From Leisingera sp. SS27 (GTDB lineage Bacteria > Pseudomonadota > Alphaproteobacteria > Rhodobacterales > Rhodobacteraceae), in assembly GCF_028368855.1 (NCBI RefSeq), contig NZ_JAQNCY010000002.1, positions 186,001-250,000 of the forward strand: a stretch of 64,000 bases of DNA. Direction: 5' to 3'. Position numbers and translations under genes: made by a program. The notes beneath the pieces were generated by a model that was given only the letters and a program-made list of their open reading frames with translations, was not told where the DNA came from and ran no database searches. Of the stretch, positions 16,475 through 25,214 are shown in pieces. The stretch's first letter is position 1, and every line of letters starts with the position of its first letter.

Positions 16475-17395
16475 TTACGGCAGCAGCGCCAGCCGTTTCA
16501 GGAACAGCGCCTTCACAGCCTCCGCCTCCACCGTCATGCAGACCTTGACCGGCGCCCGCCCGCTGTCCGGCGCAGCCAGCGTGGCGCCAGAGGTTTCGCC
16601 CTCGCAGGACACCTGCAAGGCAACGTCGCGCATTCCGAACAGTTCCGGGTTGGTGCAGGCAATCACCGCCGCCGGATCATGCAGCGAGCAGCCGTTCTTG
16701 CCCGCAACCTCCAGATAGAACTTCAGATAGAAATAGGACATCTCCTGCAGCATGCCGCCCAGTTCCGGCGACTTGGCGGCGATTGCCTCGAAATCCTCCG
16801 CCAGGCACAGGATGCGGTGGGTGACGTCGAGCCCCACAAACACCACCTTGGAACCGCCCTGGCAAACCACATCCGCCGCGTGCGGGTCATGGTAGATGTT
16901 GGCCTCTGCGTGGGGCGTGATATTGCCGCCCTCCTCCAGAGAGCCGCCCATCACCACAATGGATTTCACGTTATCAATGAACTCCGCATCACGCTGCATC
17001 GCCAGCGCGATATTGGTCAGCGGGCCGATCGGGCAGACCACCAGCTCCCCCTTGTGCTCGCGTGCCATCCGGCAGAGGAAAGCCGCGGCGTCCTCCTCCA
17101 GCGGTTTGCCCTTGGGCTCTGCCGCCGGGATGTCGCCAAAGCCCTCGTCGCCGTGCACATGGGAGGACGGTTTGAACGGCGGCAGCACCAGGGGCGCGGT
17201 GGCACCAGAAGCCACAGGCACGTCCAGATCCGCAGCCTCCAAGAGGCGCAGCGCGTTGCGGGTGGCTGTTGCGGTGGTCACATTGCCGAAGATCGTGGTC
17301 AGACCCAGGAGGTCAATATCCGGGGCCGCGGCGGCATAGAAGATCGCCATCGCATCGTCGATGCCCGGATCGGTGTCGATAATCAGTTTCACCAT
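16475..17395 (-). CDS. Nucleoside hydrolase (IunH/RihA family)
   Basis: A 306-residue inosine-uridine nucleoside hydrolase. The N-terminal calcium-binding signature KLIIDTDPGIDDAMAI is intact, followed by GLTTIFGNVTTATATRNALRLLEAA, LVVCPIGPLTNIALAM, VVMGGSLEEGGNITPHAEANIYHDPHAADVV and CSLHDPAAV, which holds the catalytic-site His-Asp. These enzymes cleave ribonucleosides to ribose and base in salvage. It precedes pth on the other side by 31 bases in the same direction but no common function is evident. Substrate preference cannot be told. Confidence 0.92.
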   Translation of the reverse strand: MVKLIIDTDPGIDDAMAIFYAAAAPDIDLLGLTTIFGNVTTATATRNALRLLEAADLDVPVASGATAPLVLPPFKPSSHVHGDEGFGDIPAAEPKGKPLEEDAAAFLCRMAREHKGELVVCPIGPLTNIALAMQRDAEFIDNVKSIVVMGGSLEEGGNITPHAEANIYHDPHAADVVCQGGSKVVFVGLDVTHRILCLAEDFEAIAAKSPELGGMLQEMSYFYLKFYLEVAGKNGCSLHDPAAVIACTNPELFGMRDVALQVSCEGETSGATLAAPDSGRAPVKVCMTVEAEAVKALFLKRLALLP

Positions 17396-17426
17396 CTGCC
17401 TGTCTCTTTCTGTTTTCAGCCTGAGC

Positions 17427-18104
17427 TTACTTGAACTTGTCCATCAGTTTTTCCAGCGGCGAGCGGGTATCCGGCGCCGGTTTCTCCTTGGCGGGCTGCT
17501 TCGCCTCAGCCTTGGATTTGGTGGTGGAGCTGCGCGGCGGTGCGACCCGCAGGGCTACCGCATTCATGAACTTGCCGCCATCGCCCTTGGCCAGCTCGGC
17601 CGCGCCATCCGAAATCCCGCGCATCAGGTCATCCAGCCAGCCCTCATCCGCCTTGGGGAAATCGCGCAGAACATAGCCCGCCACCGCGTCCTTGTGGCCC
17701 GGATGGCCGATCCCCAGCCGCACCCGCGCGTAATCGGCCCCGATGTGCGAATGGATTGAGCGCAGCCCGTTGTGGCCCGCATGGCCGCCGCCCTGTTTCA
17801 TGCGCGCCTTGCCCGGCGCCAGGTCCAGCTCGTCATGCAGCACCACCACATCGGCGGGCGTCAGCTTGTAGAACCGCATCGCCTCCCCCACCGACTGGCC
17901 GGACAGGTTCATGAAGGTCTGCGGCTTCAAGAGCAGCACTTTGTCGCCGCCCAGGTTGCCCTCGCAGATCAGCGCCTGGAACTTGGACTTCCAGGGGGAA
18001 AACCCGTGATCGCCAGCAATCCGGTCCAGCGCCATGAAGCCGATGTTATGGCGGTTGCGCTCATACTTCGGGCCGGGATTGCCAAGACCGACAAAGAGTT
18101 TCAT
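17427..18104 (-). CDS. pth: Peptidyl-tRNA hydrolase
   Basis: A 225-residue Pth. N-terminal MKLFVGLGNPGPKYERNRHNIGF contains the conserved Asn and catalytic His, followed by KPQTFMNLSGQSV, VVLHDELDLAPGKARMKQGGGHAGHNGLRSI and RVRLGIGHPG. It recycles peptidyl-tRNA released by stalled ribosomes. The C-terminus has an Ala/Pro/Lys-rich extension (about residues 190-225) beyond the usual length. The ATG at 18104 is chosen because the protein then starts with the canonical strand. In many alphaproteobacteria it follows rplY; here a DadA-like gene lies between them. Confidence 0.95.
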   Translation of the reverse strand: MKLFVGLGNPGPKYERNRHNIGFMALDRIAGDHGFSPWKSKFQALICEGNLGGDKVLLLKPQTFMNLSGQSVGEAMRFYKLTPADVVVLHDELDLAPGKARMKQGGGHAGHNGLRSIHSHIGADYARVRLGIGHPGHKDAVAGYVLRDFPKADEGWLDDLMRGISDGAAELAKGDGGKFMNAVALRVAPPRSSTTKSKAEAKQPAKEKPAPDTRSPLEKLMDKFK

Positions 18105-18182
18105 GGGGGACCTGCCCGATCTGCGTTTCAAGGAAACCGAGTGATGCCCTATTTGGGCCGCGGAATCCAGACCCGCGCGGCG

Positions 18183-19424
18183 TCAGGCAAAGCTGCGGTC
18201 CGCTGCAAAAGGCGCCAGATCCACGTTGGGCTGGCGGCCTTCCGCCAGGTCCGTGATCAGCCGCCCGGTAATGCCACCCAGGGTCAGCCCGATATGCTGG
18301 TGGCCAAAGGCATAAAGCACCCGGTCCGACTGCGGGCTGCGCCCAATGACCGGCAGAGAATCCGGCATGGTGGGGCGGTAGCCCAGCCATTCGCTGCCGG
18401 GTGCGGGCAGCGGCCCCAGCATCTCAGCCCCCTTGCGGGCGATATAGGCCAGCCGGCACCTGTTCATGGGTGCATCCAGCGCTGCGATCTCCACCGTTCC
18501 GGTGAGCCGCAGGCCTTGCGCATGGGGCACCGCATAAAATCCGGCCTCTCCCCAGCCCACGGGCCGCGTCACCCTGTGCGCCTCGTCCTCAAACATCACG
18601 TGGTAGCCGCGCTCGGTGCCAAGCGGCAGCTTCCGCGTGCCTGCCCCCGCGATCCGGTTGGAGAAAGCACCGCTGGCAATCACCGCATGGTTTGCCGTGA
18701 GGCTCTGCCCGCCGGCCTGCAACTCCACGCCAGTGCCCGAGGCGCTGACCGACTCTGCCTTGGCACGCAGGGTTGCGCCGCCCAGGGAGGCAAAGGCCCG
18801 GTGCATCCGGGTGATGAACTCCAGCGGATCGCGCAAACTGCGGGCTGCATGGAAATGCACCGCGCGCCTGATGGGCAGGTGCAGCCCCGGTTCCATCTCC
18901 AGCGCTTCCTCCGGGTCCACCTCGCGCCAGGGCACACCCAGAGCGCGGCGGCGCTCCAGCCCATCGCTGGCAGCCTTGGCGGCCTTCTCTGTTGACCAGA
19001 CCGACAGCTGGCCACGCTCCACCACCAGATCCTGCGCGCCCGCGGCCTCGATCAGCGGATTGATCCCGGCATCGGCATGCGAGAGCAAATCCGCAAGATG
19101 ACCCGCGATCCGGCGTGCGGGCCCGGCACGGCAGTTTGCAAGGAAAGACAGCATCCAGCGCGGATTGCGCAGCGCATGGGCATAGGACAGCGACAATGGG
19201 CTGTCTTTGGAAAACATCAGGCTGGGCAGCGAGGTCAGCACCGAGGGATCATTCACCGGCAGGCAGGCATAGGTCGCCAGCGTGCAGGCGTTGCCATAGC
19301 TGGTGCCCGATCCCGGATCCTCCGGGTCGATCAGCAATACCTTGTGGCCGCGCATTTGCGCCCAGAGCGCGCAGCTCATCCCCACAATGCCCGCGCCCGC
19401 AACGGCGATATCGTAGTCCGCCAT
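18183..19424 (-). CDS. DadA-family FAD-dependent D-amino-acid dehydrogenase-like oxidoreductase
   Basis: A 413-residue flavoenzyme. FAD signature IAVAGAGIVGMSCALWAQMRGHKVLLID at the N-terminus, GTSYGNACTLATYACLPVN typical of DadA-like proteins, VIASGAFSNRI for the second FAD contact and YAFGHQHIGLTLGGITGRLI at the C-terminus. DadA-type enzymes oxidise D-amino acids and pass electrons to the respiratory chain. The substrate is not evident and no alanine racemase or transporter is beside it. It lies between rplY and pth in the same direction; the rplY terminator separates it from rplY. Confidence 0.85.
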   Translation of the reverse strand: MADYDIAVAGAGIVGMSCALWAQMRGHKVLLIDPEDPGSGTSYGNACTLATYACLPVNDPSVLTSLPSLMFSKDSPLSLSYAHALRNPRWMLSFLANCRAGPARRIAGHLADLLSHADAGINPLIEAAGAQDLVVERGQLSVWSTEKAAKAASDGLERRRALGVPWREVDPEEALEMEPGLHLPIRRAVHFHAARSLRDPLEFITRMHRAFASLGGATLRAKAESVSASGTGVELQAGGQSLTANHAVIASGAFSNRIAGAGTRKLPLGTERGYHVMFEDEAHRVTRPVGWGEAGFYAVPHAQGLRLTGTVEIAALDAPMNRCRLAYIARKGAEMLGPLPAPGSEWLGYRPTMPDSLPVIGRSPQSDRVLYAFGHQHIGLTLGGITGRLITDLAEGRQPNVDLAPFAADRSFA

Positions 19425-19504
19425 GCCCGTCTCCTCCCGTCCTCAGAGCGAAATGGGACAGCCGCGCGGGCAAAAGTCAATCACCTGCAAAGGACCCGCC
19501 GCAC

Positions 19505-19535
19505 AAAAGAAAACGGGCCCCCGATCGGGAGCCCG
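19505..19535 (-). terminator. Rho-independent terminator of rplY
   Basis: On the minus strand a GC-rich hairpin (CGGGCTCCCGATCGGGGGCCCG, arms at 19514-19535) is followed by TTTTCTTTT. It lies 28 bases after the rplY stop. Confidence 0.75.
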
Positions 19536-19563
19536 CAAAACCGTTGCCCGATGGGCGCAGGCC

Positions 19564-20202
19564 TTATGCTTCTGCAGCTTCTGCCGCTTCGCCTTCTTCG
19601 CCTTCGCCTTCTTCGTCATCGGAAGAGGACAGGCCGCCGGGCGACGCGATGTTTGCAATCACGAAGTCGCGGTCGATGGTCGGCTTGGTGCCGTTCGGCA
19701 GCTCGATCGACGAGATGGTGACAACGTCGCCGATGTTCAGGCCTGCCATGTCGACAACCAGCTTCTCGGGGATGTCGCCGGCGGTCACAACCAGCTCAAC
19801 CTCGGGGCGGGTCACGTTCAGCATGCCGCCCTTCTTGATGCCGGGGGCCTGGTCTTCGTTGATGAACTCAACCGGGATGTACAGGTTGATCTTCGAGGTG
19901 CGGCGCAGACGCATCAGGTCGAGGTGGGTCGGCAGGTCCTTCACCACGTCACGCTGAACGTCGCGGCAGATCACGCGCACGTCTTCGTGGCCTTCCACTT
20001 TCAGGTTCCACAGGGTGGACTTGAACTGGCCGGCTTTCAGCTTTTTCAGCAGCTCGTTGAACGGAACCTGGATTGCCAGCGGCTCTGCATCGCCACCGTA
20101 AACCACACCCGGAACCATGCCTGCGCGGCGCGCAGCGCGAGCGGCGCCCTTGCCTGTCCCCGCACGTTCCTGGACTACGAGATCAGGAATCTCTTTTGCC
20201 AT
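19564..20202 (-). CDS. rplY: 50S ribosomal protein L25/Ctc
   Basis: A 212-residue long-form L25 (Ctc type). N-terminal 5S-rRNA-binding L25 domain ([71 protein letters not shown]) and a C-terminal TL5 domain ([38 protein letters not shown]). The last 25 residues are strongly acidic ([21 protein letters not shown]), common in marine alphaproteobacteria. The ATG at 20202 gives the standard MAKE start. Confidence 0.95.
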   Translation of the reverse strand: MAKEIPDLVVQERAGTGKGAARAARRAGMVPGVVYGGDAEPLAIQVPFNELLKKLKAGQFKSTLWNLKVEGHEDVRVICRDVQRDVVKDLPTHLDLMRLRRTSKINLYIPVEFINEDQAPGIKKGGMLNVTRPEVELVVTAGDIPEKLVVDMAGLNIGDVVTISSIELPNGTKPTIDRDFVIANIASPGGLSSSDDEEGEGEEGEAAEAAEA

Positions 20203-20300
20203 CTTAATTCTCCAATATGACTGCCGGGGTGCCTCCAAGGCTGTCACCCCGCGTGAAGCCGTGCCTATAGCCCCGTTCAGCCAGTTTGGAAAGGGGTTTC

Positions 20301-20339
20301 ATGCCGCCGCACCCCTTGCGAACAGGGGTGCGGCGGCAT
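20301..20339. terminator. Strong hairpin after the di-haem protein gene
   Basis: A perfect 15-bp stem (ATGCCGCCGCACCCC with GGGGTGCGGCGGCAT) and a 9-base loop, starting 10 bases past the minus-strand stop at 20349. No T-run on the minus side, a short TTTT on the plus side. Probably the 3' end of the peroxidase-like mRNA. Confidence 0.55.
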
Positions 20340-20348
20340 TTTCCGGCA

Positions 20349-22094
20349 TCAGATCGACTTCAGGTACTCCAGCAGCGCCTTTTTGTCCGCCTCGGAGAGG
20401 CTGGTGCCGTAGTCGTGGCCGCAGCGGCTGTTGCCCGAATCAAGCTGATCGCAGCCGGTGGTCTCGATCACTTGATCAAAGGCGCTCTGCTCTGCCGCCA
20501 TGCCCACCGCCTCGATATCGTAGTTCGGGCCGGGCTTGAACGATGCGGGCCGGTCGGCTGGTGCTGTCAGCAGCGCTGTCAGTGTGGGCACGCTGCCATT
20601 GTGCAGATAGGGCGCAGCGGCCCAGATACCGGCCAGCACCCGCGCCTCATATTTACAGCTCTCTGCGTCGGTCATGGACTTGAGCAGCCCAGCCCTATCC
20701 CCGGTAGGAAACGCCTTGCGCAGATCCGAGAACCGCTCCAGCACCTCGTGATCATCCTCGGCTGAGGGTGTATCCCCCGCAGCTTTGGCCAGCGCCATGA
20801 AATCCTTGTCCGCGCCTGACAGCCCATGCTGCACAATCGCACCGACTACGGAAACCGCCAGCACATCAAAGGCTGATGCTTCGGCCCCCAGGGTGGTGCC
20901 GGTCAGCGGGATGGAGGCACCGTCCAGCACCCCGGTTTTCACGCTGCGCGCCAGAACGCCGCATTCACGGGTGTCAGTGCCCACATCCAGGACAGGCGTC
21001 GCATAGGTGGTGTGGAAGATCGAGCGGAACTTCCCTTTCTTCTTGCCGTGGCATTCAACACAGCCGCCGTCCGCCGTGTCCCGGTTAAAGACCGTCTCGC
21101 CCTGCGCCGCCAGTGTCTGGTCAAGCTCCCAGGGCCATTGCGGCGCACCGATATCCCAGATCCATTTCTCCAGCTCGCTCAGCCCCTCCCAATTGGCCGA
21201 ATTCACCGAGATGAAGTCCCGGTTGAACAGCCCGCCGGTCTTCGGCTGCGGATGGAACTCGCCAAAGACGCCATACACTTCGCCCAGGTTCCGGGACAGC
21301 CCCAGCAGATCATTGCCATTGGCCGCAAACCCTGGCCATTGGGTGTAATCCTGCCGCGCCGCGTTCCACAGGAACGGATAACGTGCTGGCGCATCCGCCA
21401 CCGCTATATTGTCCGGGATCAGGTAATCATCCACCGCTTCGCCGATGTCGAGGCCGGCCAGACGGTTGAAGATCATCGAAATCGCATCCAGCCGGGCGGG
21501 TGCCCAGGCCGGATCCGGCAGCGACCGGTCGATCAGGGTGTGGAACCGCTTGCTCCAGACCTCGACCTCAGCCCGCAGCGCCGCTTCGGCAGCCGGGTCC
21601 GCACCGGAACCCAGCACCCGATCTGCAAAGGCGTCAAACGCGTCATCCGTTGCCAGCACTGCCAGCACCGCATCATCCAGATCCTTGAGGAAGCTTTGGA
21701 AGTCGACAATCCCCGGGCCGCCGTCGATGCGGTAGGCGGTGCCGCTCACCTCAATCTGGCGGGTGTGGCAGGCGGCGCAGCTCATGCCCACAGCCATATC
21801 CGTACCGGTTCCATTGGTGGTGAAACCGGCCGGCAGGTCGGCCTGCTGCCGCCCCGCCATCGGCAGGTAACCATAGCGGGCCAGCGCATCATGCAGGAAC
21901 GCCTCGCCATCCGGCAGGGTCAGCGCCCGCATCCAGGCAATCGGCATGATCCGCGCGCCCTGATCCTGGGTGTAGAACTGCTGGCGCAGACTGGGTGTCC
22001 AGTCGCTGCCCTGATTGACATAAACCGTCTGCGCCGCCGCCGGCGCCGCCATCGCTGCCGCACCAATTGCGCAGGTTGCTAAAAACGTCCGCAT
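20349..22094 (-). CDS. Di-haem cytochrome c peroxidase-like (MauG-type) periplasmic protein
   Basis: A 581-residue exported protein. Sec signal MRTFLATCAIGAAAMAAPAAAQ, then two CxxCH haem-c sites: MSCAACHTRQ (about residue 110) and GGCVECHGKKKG (about residue 345). The first site is followed by a stretch IDGGPGIVDFQSFLKDLDDAV and the middle contains YPFLWNAARQDYTQWPGFAANGNDLLGLSRNLGEVYGVFG, and the C-terminus YEARVLAGIWAAAPYLHNGSVPTL, shared by the di-haem peroxidase/MauG superfamily. It is far longer than bacterial CcpA (about 330 residues), so its reaction is unknown. It stands alone between rplY and lldD with its own terminator. Confidence 0.8.
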   Translation of the reverse strand: MRTFLATCAIGAAAMAAPAAAQTVYVNQGSDWTPSLRQQFYTQDQGARIMPIAWMRALTLPDGEAFLHDALARYGYLPMAGRQQADLPAGFTTNGTGTDMAVGMSCAACHTRQIEVSGTAYRIDGGPGIVDFQSFLKDLDDAVLAVLATDDAFDAFADRVLGSGADPAAEAALRAEVEVWSKRFHTLIDRSLPDPAWAPARLDAISMIFNRLAGLDIGEAVDDYLIPDNIAVADAPARYPFLWNAARQDYTQWPGFAANGNDLLGLSRNLGEVYGVFGEFHPQPKTGGLFNRDFISVNSANWEGLSELEKWIWDIGAPQWPWELDQTLAAQGETVFNRDTADGGCVECHGKKKGKFRSIFHTTYATPVLDVGTDTRECGVLARSVKTGVLDGASIPLTGTTLGAEASAFDVLAVSVVGAIVQHGLSGADKDFMALAKAAGDTPSAEDDHEVLERFSDLRKAFPTGDRAGLLKSMTDAESCKYEARVLAGIWAAAPYLHNGSVPTLTALLTAPADRPASFKPGPNYDIEAVGMAAEQSAFDQVIETTGCDQLDSGNSRCGHDYGTSLSEADKKALLEYLKSI

Positions 22095-22192
22095 CAAAAC
22101 CTCCCGATGCCAAATAAAACAACTCGAAGTTGCGCGCATGCGGGAGGCTTGGACAGCAAAAACTCCGTTCGATTGTCGTTATTGCGCTGGCT

Positions 22193-23359
22193 TCACGCTT
22201 GCCAGCGGCCGCCGAAGTCTTCCGGGATCAGCAGGTTATGGCGCCCCAGCGCCTCAACAGAGCGTTCACCGCACAGCGCCATGGTGGTATCCAGCTCCTT
22301 CTGGATCACTTGCAGCGCCGCAGTCACACCCTTCTGACCCATGGCGCCCAAGCCATAAACGAAGGCGCGCCCGATCATGGTGCCCTTGGCCCCCAGCGCC
22401 AGCGCCTTCAGCACGTCCTGTCCGGAGCGGATGCCGCTGTCCAGATGCACCTCAACATCGCTGCCGACGGCATCCATGATTTCCGGCAGCATCCGGATGG
22501 AACTCAGCGCGCCATCCAGCTGCCGCCCGCCGTGGTTCGACACCACGATGGCATCGGCCCCCAGATTTGCAGCCATTTTCGCATCCTCGGCATCCAGGAT
22601 CCCCTTAAGGATCACCTTGCCGCCCCACATCTCCATCAGCTTTTCGACCTTGCCCCAGTCCAGAGCGGGGTCGAACTGCTCCGCCGTCCAGGCGCCCAGC
22701 TGCGAGGTGTCGGAGACGCCATGCACATGACCCACGATATTGCCGAAGTTGCGCCGCTTGGCGCCCAGCATCTGCAGGCCCCAAGTCCACTTGGTCATCA
22801 GGTTGGCGATGGTGGACGGGGTCAGCTTGGGCGGGGCGGACAGCCCGTTCTTCAGATCCTTGTGACGCTGGCCCAGGATCTGCAAGTCCAGCGTGATCAC
22901 CAGCGCCGAGCACTTGGCATCCTTGGCGCGCTGGATCAAGCGGCGGATATAGTCGTCGTCTTTCATTGTATAAAGCTGGAACCAAAACGGTTTGGAGGTC
23001 GCCTCCGCAACCTCCTCGATCGAGTTGATCGACATGGTGGAGAGCGTGAAAGGCACCCCGAACTCTTCCGCTGCGCGCGCCGCTTTGATCTCGCCATCGG
23101 CATGCTGCATGCCCGTCAGCCCCACCGGTGCCAGTGCCACCGGCATCGCCACGTCCTGGCCGATCATCCGGGTCGCCGTGGTGCGCCCGGTCATGTCCAC
23201 TGCCACCCGCTGACGCAGGCGGATCTGCTCAAAGTCCGAGGTATTCTCGCGGAAGGTCTGTTCGGTCCAGCTGCCGCTTTCGGCATAGTCAAAAAACATC
23301 CGCGGCACACGGCGTTCATAGATGCGCTTCAGGTCGTTGATATTGGTGATCACCGGCAC
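22193..23359 (-). CDS. lldD: FMN-dependent L-lactate dehydrogenase / alpha-hydroxy-acid oxidase
   Basis: A 388-residue member of the FMN alpha-hydroxy-acid dehydrogenase family. Visible motifs: PVALAPVGLTGMQHADGEIKAARAAEEFGVPFTLSTMS (FMN site), WFQLYTMKDDDY, LVITLDLQILGQRHKDLKNG, VILKGILDAEDA (catalytic-region Lys), VVSNHGGRQLDGA with the active-site His and Arg, and LALGAKGTMIGRAFVYGL. It oxidises L-lactate or a similar 2-hydroxyacid to the oxoacid. The likely start is a GTG at 23359 behind GGGAGAG, giving MPVITNINDLKRIY; ATG at 23380 is the alternative. A perfect inverted repeat lies 22 bases upstream. Confidence 0.88.
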   Translation of the reverse strand: MPVITNINDLKRIYERRVPRMFFDYAESGSWTEQTFRENTSDFEQIRLRQRVAVDMTGRTTATRMIGQDVAMPVALAPVGLTGMQHADGEIKAARAAEEFGVPFTLSTMSINSIEEVAEATSKPFWFQLYTMKDDDYIRRLIQRAKDAKCSALVITLDLQILGQRHKDLKNGLSAPPKLTPSTIANLMTKWTWGLQMLGAKRRNFGNIVGHVHGVSDTSQLGAWTAEQFDPALDWGKVEKLMEMWGGKVILKGILDAEDAKMAANLGADAIVVSNHGGRQLDGALSSIRMLPEIMDAVGSDVEVHLDSGIRSGQDVLKALALGAKGTMIGRAFVYGLGAMGQKGVTAALQVIQKELDTTMALCGERSVEALGRHNLLIPEDFGGRWQA

Positions 23360-23380
23360 TGGTTTCTCTCCCGATCTCAT

Positions 23381-23401
23381 TTGGTAAAGTTTATTTACCA
23401 A
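23381..23401. promoter_or_regulatory. Inverted repeat operator candidate upstream of lldD
   Basis: TTGGTAAA and TTTACCAA flank GTTTA: a perfect 8-base inverted repeat. A third half-site (TCGGTAAA) starts at 23408. Its position directly upstream of the lldD start fits an operator for a GntR/FadR or LldR-type repressor, which is not encoded in this window. Confidence 0.5.
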
Positions 23402-23449
23402 TTCATTTCGGTAAAGGCAACGCCCCCTTTGCCGCCCCCTTGGAAACGC

Positions 23450-23473
23450 AAAAAACCGCGCCCGAAGGCGCGG
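23450..23473 (-). terminator. Rho-independent terminator (trpA transcript)
   Basis: On the minus strand CCGCGCC-TTCG-GGCGCGG, a 7-bp stem with a stable tetraloop, is followed by six T residues. It lies about 150 bases beyond the trpA stop and just before the lldD promoter. A second GC hairpin (about 23531-23560) lies between. Confidence 0.75.
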
Positions 23474-23620
23474 CTATTAAAGAACAAATTTGCCTGACAG
23501 ATACGGACAGCCTGGCCGATAGGCCGGGCAGCGCCCGTCCCGCCCCCCACGGGGCGGGCGCTTCGCTTCCTGCCCCGCCGGGCCGGACGCTGCCCTCAGC
23601 TCCAAATCTGTAAGTAGAGG

Positions 23621-24412
23621 TCAGCCCTTATGAGCACCGTCCGCCAGCGACTTCACAAAGGCCAGCACCTCTGCCGGGGGCTTGCCTGCGCCGATCTGGC
23701 TGACGATGGCACTGCCCACGACCGCGCCGTCCGAAATAGACGCGATGTTCTGCGCCTTCTCCGGCGTGTTGATGCCAAAGCCCACGATGATGGGCAGATC
23801 CGTCGTTGCCTTGATGCGGGCAACCTCGGGCCCCACATCGCCGGCCTCGGCCTCAGCCGCGCCGGTGATGCCGGTGATCGAGACGTAATAGACAAAGCCG
23901 GAGGTGTTCTGCAGCACCTTGGGCAGGCGCGCGTCGTCGGTGGTGGGAGTCGCAAGGCGGATGAAATTCAGCCCCGCCTTTTGCGCCGGGATGCACAGTT
24001 CGTCATCTTCTTCCGGTGGCAGGTCCACCACGATCAGCCCGTCGATGCCGGCGGCCTTGGCGTCCTCCAGGAATTTCTCCACGCCGCGGTTGTAGATCGG
24101 GTTGTAGTAGCCCATCAGCACGATCGGGGTGGTGTCGTCGTCCTTGCGGAAATCGGCGGCCAGTTGCAGCGTCTTTTCCAGCGTCATGCCGCCGTCGAGC
24201 GCCCGCTGCCCCGCCAGCTGGATGGTTGGCCCGTCAGCCATCGGATCGGTGAACGGCAGGCCCAGTTCGATAATGTCGACACCGGCGCCCGGAAGCCCCT
24301 TCACCACCTCCAGCGAGGTGTCGTAATCGGGGTCGCCGGCCATCACATAGGTGACAAAGGCTTTCTTGCCGGCGGCATTCAGTTCGGCGAATTTGGCATC
24401 GATACGGGTCAT
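23621..24412 (-). CDS. trpA: Tryptophan synthase alpha chain
   Basis: A 263-residue TrpA. Hallmarks: the [46 protein letters not shown] region with the catalytic Glu in IIELGLPF and Asp in [50 protein letters not shown] and [13 protein letters not shown]. It cleaves indole-glycerol phosphate to indole, which is channelled to TrpB. Unusually it is separated from trpB (27284-28543) by ychF and other genes on the opposite strand, so the two subunits are not co-transcribed here. Confidence 0.96.
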   Translation of the reverse strand: MTRIDAKFAELNAAGKKAFVTYVMAGDPDYDTSLEVVKGLPGAGVDIIELGLPFTDPMADGPTIQLAGQRALDGGMTLEKTLQLAADFRKDDDTTPIVLMGYYNPIYNRGVEKFLEDAKAAGIDGLIVVDLPPEEDDELCIPAQKAGLNFIRLATPTTDDARLPKVLQNTSGFVYYVSITGITGAAEAEAGDVGPEVARIKATTDLPIIVGFGINTPEKAQNIASISDGAVVGSAIVSQIGAGKPPAEVLAFVKSLADGAHKG

Positions 24413-24496
24413 GGGCGGGCCTTTTGAAATCTGTCCGCCCCGGTGTGCCGAATGTTGCGCGGGAAATCAATCCCGCGCGAGGTCCGGCGGTCCGGC

Positions 24497-24994
24497 TCAG
24501 CTGCCCAGCGGAATATGCCAGCGCAGTGTCAGCGAGTTCACGCCCGGGTTTTCATCCGCGGTGGAGGCGTTGGACTTGTGGCTGATGGCCAGCGACACAG
24601 CTTTGCCGTTCTGGAACCGCTTGCCCACCGCCAGCAGGCTGCGGATCTCGAAGGCGGACCCCAGATCGTTCTCCGGCGAGCTTTCGTGATAGGCGCCGGG
24701 CATGACGCTGGTTTCGATGAACCAGTTGTTGTTCAGGTCGATCAGGCCGCTGATGCCGATACCGGCAAAAACGTCGCCGGTCTCCACCACCTGCAAAGTG
24801 CCGCCAAACCGCGCCGACATACGCCCCTTTTCGTAAAACGGCGTGTGCAGGTATTCGGCAGCAAACAGGGCGCCGTTTTCAGCGGTCTCCCGGTGGTAAT
24901 CAGAATACCCCAGGCCCAGTGTCACTTCCTGCGCCGCAGCAGGTGCCGCCATGGCTGCCGAAACCGCAGCCGCCAGCAGAGTTGTCTTTTTCAT
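24497..24994 (-). CDS. PagL-like lipid A 3-O-deacylase (acyloxyacyl hydrolase family)
   Basis: A 165-residue outer-membrane beta-barrel candidate with a Sec signal (MKKTTLLAAAVSAAMAAPAAAQE). The C-terminal LAISHKSNASTADENPGVNSLTLRW carries the PagL His-x-Ser-Asn motif (His and Ser of the hydrolase triad); where Pseudomonas PagL has its Glu, this protein has Asn in the NPGVN stretch, which many relatives also show. Alternating strands such as TLGLGYSDYH and WFIETSVMPGAYH fit an eight-stranded barrel. PagL removes the 3-linked acyl chain of lipid A. The ATG at 24994 begins directly with the signal peptide. Confidence 0.72.
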   Translation of the reverse strand: MKKTTLLAAAVSAAMAAPAAAQEVTLGLGYSDYHRETAENGALFAAEYLHTPFYEKGRMSARFGGTLQVVETGDVFAGIGISGLIDLNNNWFIETSVMPGAYHESSPENDLGSAFEIRSLLAVGKRFQNGKAVSLAISHKSNASTADENPGVNSLTLRWHIPLGS

Positions 24995-25214
24995 TTCCAG
25001 CCCCTCGGAAAATAATGACTTTTGGCTAAGCTTTTTCAGGAGTCTTCTAAAACTCCCTAAACATTTGCCAAGGGGCTTATGGAAAATCAGTGTGCATACT
25101 GTCTGTGAAGCGGCACACAGTTCGCAACTGTGACACTTCTGCCAGACAGACTTGGCTTGCGCGGGCGTGCAATGCTGCCTAGAAGCAGCTCCCAAATGGC
25201 ATCAGGAGGCCGCA

